A stretch of DNA of 64,000 nucleotides from the NCBI GenBank assembly GCA_036365515.1, contig CM070874.1:166299797-166363796 (forward strand). The letters are read 5' to 3'. Below are positions 57,556-64,000 of the stretch, one piece after another. The DNA comes from Torymus aiolomorphi. Lineage: Eukaryota; Arthropoda; Insecta; Hymenoptera; Torymidae. Position 1 is the first letter of the stretch. Every line of letters starts with the position of its first letter. The notes beneath the pieces were generated by a model. It had not been told where the DNA came from. It searched no databases and saw only the letters and a program-made list of their open reading frames with translations. Position numbers and translations under genes: made by a program.

Positions 57556-59185
57556 ATTCTACTCAAAGAAAAAAGGATTTCATTTTATGTAATAATTACT
57601 TGACTATGTGACTTACTGCAAAATATTATACAATAGAACATGTGTATATTAAAATATATATAATAGTTAAAATATAAATGATACAATATATTACATTTTG
57701 TAAACTTTAGATATAACATTTCGTATTAAAAAGCTCATCAATTGTACTTATCAATTGTATAACTTATGATTTTATAACTTTGATAAAACATTTACAGATC
57801 AAAGTGAATTTTTTGAAATTGCAAACTATATACAGTTAAATGCTTTAAGAAGTATTTGTGTAATGTTATTTATACGAACTGAAGGTTTAAAGTTTCACAC
57901 TAAACTAAATGGAATCAATATTTTTAATACATTTTTAGAAACATTTAAATTATTTTAATTAAGGGGACATCAGTAATGCGCATCGTACTACGCAGGGCAA
58001 CAGGTGATCCCAATAAAATTATGGTGCTAATTTTCTACAAATTTTACTTACGAATGTGCAAAATCACTTAACAATGATCAGTGGAATAAAAACATCAATG
58101 TTAATCAAACAATAATTTCGTCTCTTTTCTCACTCTCTAAGGTAAGACACGAATTTTCAATACGCTCCTGGTCTGACCGGCTGCAATATCTATACATGCA
58201 CGCCGGAGCATGTCAATAAGCAAGATTCCGCGCGCATGCGCAGTAAACGCCTTTGAGCACGAGGCCATCAAAATCAACTAATTTCGAGCATATTTTTCAC
58301 GATTTTTTATCGGCAACGCCTATAATTCGCAGTTTTATGTGAATCTGCGTGAAATAAGCTATAACTTCATATTTTTGTTTTTATGAATTATTATTTTAAA
58401 ACTGAGTAAGATGCTGAACCGTTGACATAGGGAACAAGAGTTCTATAACGACTGTATAAAAATGACACTATATTTTAACATTTTTAAACATTTTTTAACA
58501 CAATTAGTTCGGCGACTTAAATATTTCTTTTTTATAATATTTACTATACGTAACTTCGAAAATATAGACTAATTATTGTATGTTTTAGTATTTTAGAAAA
58601 GTTGCTCATGCCACCTTAAATTATTTTGTAATACTAAACTAATTAAATATTAAATACTGTACAGAATTGATACGAAATCATTAAGTTATGATTATATTAA
58701 GCTTATATTTATTATATAAACATATGTATATTAGTTCTAAATTTAGTCCGAAAATATTACTACAACAATACTAAAACAATACTAAAACGATACTAAAGCA
58801 AGTTAAGTATAACCATGTCGTAAATTATAAATGCTATTAACAGTTAATAATTGTTAGAAATTATTTTAAATTATTTAGAACTGTTTAAAACTGTTTATAA
58901 AAGTTACAAAATGTAGGATTTTGGACACATTTTTTCTAATTATAATAGTTTGTAACAGTTTAAAATATTTTCTAATAGTTTTAAACAGTTTCAAATAATT
59001 TTGAATTTGGTATATTTCAGAAAAATTTAATAATTATTCAATTATTATTATTATTAATAATGATAAGAATAAGAAATAATTTTATAATATCCATATTGTT
59101 TTATACATAATAATTAATTAACAATTAATTGTATTAGTTGATACTTTTAGTTTTCAGTTTTTATTGAATTATAAATTAGTAATAG
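57556..59185. other. AT-rich spacer with AACTGTTT-type repeats
   Basis: No gene supported. From 58850 there are degenerate AAACTGTTTAAAACTG words, and GTAGGATTTTGGAC occurs near 58912. Its 58860-59030 part is largely inverted relative to 59585-59760. Confidence 0.5.
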
Positions 59186-59525
59186 CCCTAGCGGAAATAT
59201 TTTTGTTCAAAAATGTTAAAAACTGTCAGAAAGAGTTATATACTGTTTAAAAATGTTACAAAATGTAGGATTTTGGACGTTATTAATCGTTTATAACTGT
59301 TTGTAACATTTTTCAACAGTTTTTAACGGTTTATAAGAGTTATTAAATTATTTAATAACTTTTAAATATTTATTAATTATTATTATTAACATAGTAATAA
59401 TTAATTATTAGTATAATTAAGCACTCCTTAGGCTTCTTCTGCATTGCTTGACTGTTACTTGCCTTCGGAATGCACCCGCGCTCCTTAATTCTCATGATTA
59501 TAATAATGAGGCTATTAAATAATTA

Positions 59526-59528
59526 TTA

Positions 59529-59572
<44 letters not shown>
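59526..59572. repeat. (TAA)n microsatellite
   Basis: About 14 TAA units within the CCC...GGG element. Confidence 0.9.
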
Positions 59573-59573
<1 letters not shown>

Positions 59574-59816
59574 TTATTAATTCTTAATTTTTCCTGAAAT
59601 ATATCAAATTTAAAATTATTTGAAACTGTTTGAAAGTGTTTAAAACTATTCAAAACTGTTTGAAACTGTTACAAAGTATTATAAATAGAAAAAAAGGGTC
59701 CAAAATCATACATTTTGTAACACTTATAAACAGTTTTAAACAGTTCTAAATAGTCATAAATAATTTTTAACAGTTATTCACTGTTATTAACATTTAAAAT
59801 TTACGACAGGGAGCTA

Positions 59817-60720
59817 CCCGAATGGAAATAATAATCATACAACTATGTTACAATCGAGTACATTATTGTAAATTCTCCCACCATTTGGTACGTTTCCGTA
59901 CGTTTTGATTAAGATTCGGACATTTGTACGGGATCGTACCTAAACGTACCAAATCGTACGGAAATGTATGTCAGGCTACTCAAAGGTACAGCCTCGTACA
60001 GAAACCTACTGAAACTTACATATGCTGAGAAAAATTATTTTTTGTCTCCAAAAATTTCTTGCCTAAGCGTACCGAAACGTACTCAAACGTACCAAAACAT
60101 GCAGAAACGTACCTCAGCGTACAAAAACGTAAGAAAATGTACGTCAATGTACGTGAATATACGGTGTTGTAAAGGAAATTATGAGAACTTCAAATATACT
60201 GGAAAATATTTGTCATTTCAAACGTTTTTGTAGAATAAAAATTTTCGTAAAATATTACATTTTAAAATTCCGTACGTTTACGTATGTTATCGCATGTTTT
60301 TGTAAGATCACGTATGTTGTTGTACATTGCTTTACGTTTTCGTACGTTTTGGTAAATGTCAGTAGCTTTCGGTATGTTTTGGTACGTTTCGGTACGTTTC
60401 TATACGTTTCGGTGCGTTTTGGTACAAAAATATTTGCATATTGATACATTCATTTGGTACATACAAGTATGTTTCCGTTCATTTTCTTACGTACAAGTAT
60501 GTGACTGTACGTCCCCGTACGTTTCTGCAAGTTTACGTACGATTCGATACGATTTGGTACGTTTTGGTACGTTTTCGTATAAAATGTCCGAATCTTAATC
60601 AAAACATACCGAAACGTACCGAATCATACGGAAAGGTACATAAACATAGCAACACGTAAAGGAACGTGCCGAAACATAGGATAATTTACATGGTAGTACC
60701 GTTTATTTTTTCCATTCGGG
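59817..60720. mobile_element. 904-bp CCCGAATGG...CCATTCGGG element filled with CGTACCGAAA decanucleotides
   Basis: Ends CCCGAATGGAAATAATAA and (inverted) CCCGAATGGAAAAAATAA, TA on both sides (59815-59816 and 60721-60722). The interior is a mosaic of CGTACCRAAA on the left and GGTACGTTTY on the right, so the element folds back on itself. The words ATTCGGACATTT and ATGTCCGAATC mark the mirrored arms. Small ORFs are repeat artefacts. Confidence 0.8.
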
Positions 60721-61369
60721 TAATTATTATTATATTAATAATAATAATTAAAAAATATTGAATAGTTATTAAATGACTCTTTTTAACGGTTAAAAACTGT
60801 TAAGAAATGTTACAAACAGTTGTGAACAGTTAGTAAAGTCCAAAATCCTACATTTTTTAACAGTTTTTAGCAGTTTATAACTCTTACTAACAGATATTAA
60901 CTTTTTTCAACAGAAATATTTCCGTTAGGGAATATTTAGAAATAATACATTTTTACAGCTTTTTTTAACAGTTTTTAAAATAAAAATATGATATAAAACT
61001 CACCTTTTACTTTTATATCATTTAATCTTTTCATACAAAGATACTGCTTGTTTTATTATCGATAAATTAACATCGTACGAATGACGATGATCAACACAAT
61101 ATCCTGCAAATCCTATTATCTATAATTTTATACATCGAATATTCTATCTATTTTAGAATTTTCAGTGTTTTCGTAGTTACACGAGTACCATTTTTCTATA
61201 TCGATTTCTCGATCATTAAAAGTAAAATTTAATGGCACTATTCTCATACATTCAAATTAATAGTAAATTACATTCAATTTAATTAGAGATATTTAGTTTA
61301 CATCTTTAACAGAATCGTGCTACAAAATTTTAAAATGGCTTCTATGAAATATCTTAATACTCATACCAA

Positions 61370-61640
61370 TTATGATACTAATAAGTTAACTTATTAAAGA
61401 TTGAACGTTTAATGATATCTTACTACTATCAGATATAAATTATTAATAAAATATCTTTATTATGATACAAAAAAGTGAACTTATTAAATACAGATTGTTT
61501 GTAGATATCTTATTGTCATAAGATGTAAGTTATCAATAAGCTATCGTCATCACGATACCAATAAGTTAACTTATTAAAGACTGCCTGTTTATAGATATTT
61601 TATTAGTTATTATAAGCAGGTTAATAATTAGATATATTTT
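61370..61640. repeat. ~93-bp tandem repeat, three copies
   Basis: Units carry GATAC, a variable AATAAGTTAACTTATTAAA word, then ATTG/CTG and GATATCTTA-like sequence. They start near 61374, 61462 and 61555. Confidence 0.65.
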
Positions 61641-61929
61641 AAAGATATATATAAGATAATATATTATAGGCAGCTGTATGAAATGAAAAATTGATATCCA
61701 TATTACAGTGTCGGAAAGTTAACTCATTACAGAAATCTGCAATGAGACATAAAAACGATATCTGTAATATATGATTCGTTATGGCAGAAATATGCAATTC
61801 AAAGATAATAAAAATACAATTGAAATTGTTTCTCTCGATAAAAATGTATGTAACAAAAACGTTCAAACCCGATTTATTTGTTATTTCAATAAATGAACTG
61901 TAAAATGGCTAAATACAATTTGAAATACA

Positions 61930-62142
61930 GATTCTTATGTCACTCAAAGTGTAAATATGTACAATATTGTCGACCTTTAGTAGGTATTAATAAATTAAAA
62001 GTTTTACAGAATTCAATTGAAATAATTTGACGTATGTTTTTCCTTGCCTGTCTAAGAGAAAGGATCGTATGTTATCGAATACTTTAGATGTGCTACAATA
62101 ACGAACATATACAGAAAACAAAGGGTATGTCCTTGCGCGCGC

Positions 62143-62173
<31 letters not shown>

Positions 62174-62382
62174 TGTGTGTGTTTTTTTCTGTTTTTTTTT
62201 TCGAAAGTATGCATGTTTAGGCAAGTTTTTTGAGGTTAGGATATAAAAGTTCCATATCGGGAATAGTTTTTCCATATTGTAGATATCGTCACCTTTATTT
62301 TCAAAAAAAAAAGTTGAAGATATCTTTACCCGATCTGGACATAATTGATTTTGTCACAAAAAAATGATTTGTTCCCACTGTG
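61930..62382. repeat. Right TIR of the RAG1/Transib-like transposon
   Basis: About 453 bp, uninterrupted. Its terminus reads CACTGTG on the plus strand (62376-62382). It is the reverse complement of the split left TIR segments and preserves the empty site of the 5.6-kb element. Confidence 0.8.
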
Positions 62383-64000
62383 CGCCCTCGGGGGCGTCAT
62401 CCGTCCTTCCTACGTTCTTTCTTTCTACGATTCCCTATCTAATCTATTAAGCATCCGTCTCGTTTTTTCGCGCGCAGTACCCCTTCGATGAAGGTATTTA
62501 TCGCGTCCCATCGGTCTTTCCCTGAAAGCATGCATTCAATCACCACATCGGGCGAGAGTTGCCCTACCATCACCTCCAATCGTTGTCTTTCCGCGGCCCA
62601 CCTATTACATGCGAAAAAGGTTGTTCCGCGTCATCCCTCTCATGTCCGCAGTATTTACATTTCGGCGTATTTATTTTACCTAATTTAAATAGGTAATATC
62701 GAAAGTATCCGTGTTCTGTCAGGAACTGCGTAAGGTAAAAGTTAACCTCTCCGTACTTCCATCCCAGCCACCTCGTTATGTCTTGAATCAATAGGTAGGT
62801 CCATCTACCCTTCGTCCCCGCCCTCCACCTCTCATGCCAAGTTTGTAGCGTCTGGCTGCGGGCTACGCCCTCCGCGTCTGCCCTTCCTACTTCTGCGCTC
62901 CTATCGTAGATCTTCTTCCGTTCCCATGCGAGCAGGTCGATCGGAATCATACTATCACCGCCACAGCCTCTTCCGACACCGTCCGATACGCGCATGTAAC
63001 TCTCAGCGCACCTCGCCGCTGCACCGCCACCATTCTCTTCCTGTACTTGATAACTTCCATGGCATCAGCCCAAATCTCCGCTCTATAGAGGAGTATAGAG
63101 TTGGTCGTCGCCATGAGGATTCTCTTCTCTTGGATATCCGCGGGCCTCCAACGTTGCGCATTAACCTACTTAGCGTCGCTATACGTGCTTCTGCCTTTGC
63201 CGTTACTTCCCTGATGTGGGGCCAAAAGCAAAGCTTTGAGTCCAGGGGACCCCTAGATACTTCGCAGTCGGCCTCGTAGTTACTAACTCGGATCCTACGT
63301 ACAACGGTAGTATCGTAGGGATCTCTTTACGTATCAATAGTAATACCTCGGTTTTCGTCAGCGCGAGCCTGACCCCGTGCTCCGTCATCCACCTAGTCAC
63401 TCGTTTCATTACCTGGCACAAGATAAGTTGTGCCAAGTGCGCGTTCCGTGCTTCTACCACCACCGCGACATTGTCCGCATATCCTACGAGAAATGCCCCG
63501 TTGGGCATGTTCAGGCGCAGCAAACTGTCGTACGACGCCATCCAAAAATCGGGGCCCAATTTCCATAATTTCCGTAACCACCGTCCCTTCGCTCGTCTCG
63601 ATAATGAGTTCGCGATCCCGGAAGTAGTCCTCTGCTACGCGTAGTATGTAGGGTGGGACCCCGAAGCCCCTCAGAGCTGCGAGTAGGTCTGCCCAGCGTG
63701 CCGAATTGAATGCGTTTTTAACGTCCAGCGTTGCTACCAACACCAGTGGTCGCGCTCCGTCACATCGTTCCCTTGATCGCCCCACCGACACGGTAATCGA
63801 TCGTATCGCGCCTATCGTCGAAAAACCCTTTCTAAATCGATGCTGGTTTTCCGATAAACCCCCTGACTGTTATATCCCCCTAACTGTTGAATCGCGATCT
63901 TGATTCTGCTCCTTAGTAGCGCCTCCATACCCTTGTCGATCGTTTCTAATAGGCTAAGCGGCCGATACGCTGACGGGGATGTCATGTCTCCCGTCCCCTT
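62383..64000 (-). pseudogene. R1-like non-LTR retrotransposon ORF2: RT and C-terminal zinc knuckle, broken and truncated by the window
   Basis: Minus strand. RT N-terminal block TLDVKNAFNSARW at about 63725, then the later block SYDSLLRLN and the active-site region GYADNVAVV near 63470-63490. The stretch that should lie between (the PQGS-type RT motif) is missing, with a frame change near 63560. The active-site second Asp is Asn. Downstream is the typical C-terminal region (about 62570-62850): GRWTYLLIQDITRW, GEVNFYLTQFLTEHGYF and CKYC with a following His. The layout is that of R1-clade elements. GC-richer than the surroundings. Its 3' UTR and polyA appear at 29876-30003. Confidence 0.8.

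Larger units (their letters stand above)
59186..60930. mobile_element. 1.75-kb CCCTAGCGG...CCGTTAGGG element filled with AACAGTTTTTAAC repeats
   Basis: Inverted ends of ~90 bp: CCCTAGCGGAAATATTTTTG on the left, (inward) CCCTAACGGAAATATTTCTG on the right. Both run into AATGTAGGATTTTGGAC. Degenerate ACTGTTAAAAA/AACAGTTTTTA words fill it. A second element at 59817-60720 is nested inside. Confidence 0.75.

Noticed and set aside
60130..60660. ORFs with repeated TYQNV or FSYVLV motifs
   Set aside because: They are readings of the CGTACC/GGTACG decanucleotide array on both strands.

Overview
The window is a dense pile-up of transposable elements from an animal genome, most probably an insect and perhaps a hymenopteran. 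This rests on element content: a Maverick/Polinton, a Ty3/gypsy element, a copia-type element primed by an initiator-tRNA fragment, an R1-like non-LTR element and several DNA transposons. I found no host gene that I could support. Intergenic DNA is very AT-rich, while the Polinton, gypsy and R1-like coding regions are GC-richer.

Layout. (1) 1-7.9 kb: one arm of a Maverick/Polinton, all genes on the plus strand: broken DDE integrase with chromodomain, a jelly-roll capsid candidate, a basic core protein, a broken major capsid gene, an unknown protein, an adenain-like protease, and an unknown protein with a nuclear localisation signal. DNA polymerase B and the packaging ATPase are not seen. (2) 8.2-13 kb: a 283-bp inverted-repeat element, a broken DDE transposase (pogo/Tc1-like), tandem ~440-bp repeats and a 30-bp minisatellite. 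(3) 13,952-24,043: a complete but dead gypsy-type LTR element with a 4-bp target duplication (TTAC); a 709-bp inverted-repeat element sits inside its integrase. (4) 24.0-29.9 kb: AT-rich DNA with a TTAA-flanked 531-bp element and a 1.6-kb foldback element. (5) 29.9-64 kb: a nested stack. An R1-like non-LTR element (minus strand, polyA end near 29,876) is split by a RAG1/Transib-like transposon (about 30,010-62,382). That transposon is invaded by a 5.6-kb DDE element (31,002-36,621, TSD TTA) and a copia-type element (37,039-52,966, TSD ATATA). The copia 5' LTR in turn holds an 8.67-kb transposon (37,074-45,739, TSD TAC). The other terminal repeat of each host element supplies an empty site, so the insertion order can be read from the sequence.

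The most interesting item is the 8.67-kb transposon. It has 0.75-0.86-kb terminal inverted repeats, a 3-bp target duplication and one two-exon gene of about 1,500 codons. The C-terminal half carries the five acidic motifs of the FEN1/XPG nuclease superfamily in order, followed by a nine-cysteine CXC (tesmin/TSO1-like) domain. I see no DDE, HUH or tyrosine-recombinase signature, so it may represent a poorly described transposon type. Also notable are the RAG1/Transib-like gene, whose exons can be followed across the 16-kb copia insertion and whose right end reads CACAGTG on the inward strand, and a group of CCC...GGG elements with 2-bp target duplications filled with different short degenerate repeats.

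Nearly every coding region carries stops or frameshifts, so this looks like a TE graveyard in heterochromatin-like DNA. The Polinton capsid, core and protease genes and most of the RAG1-like gene are still largely open.
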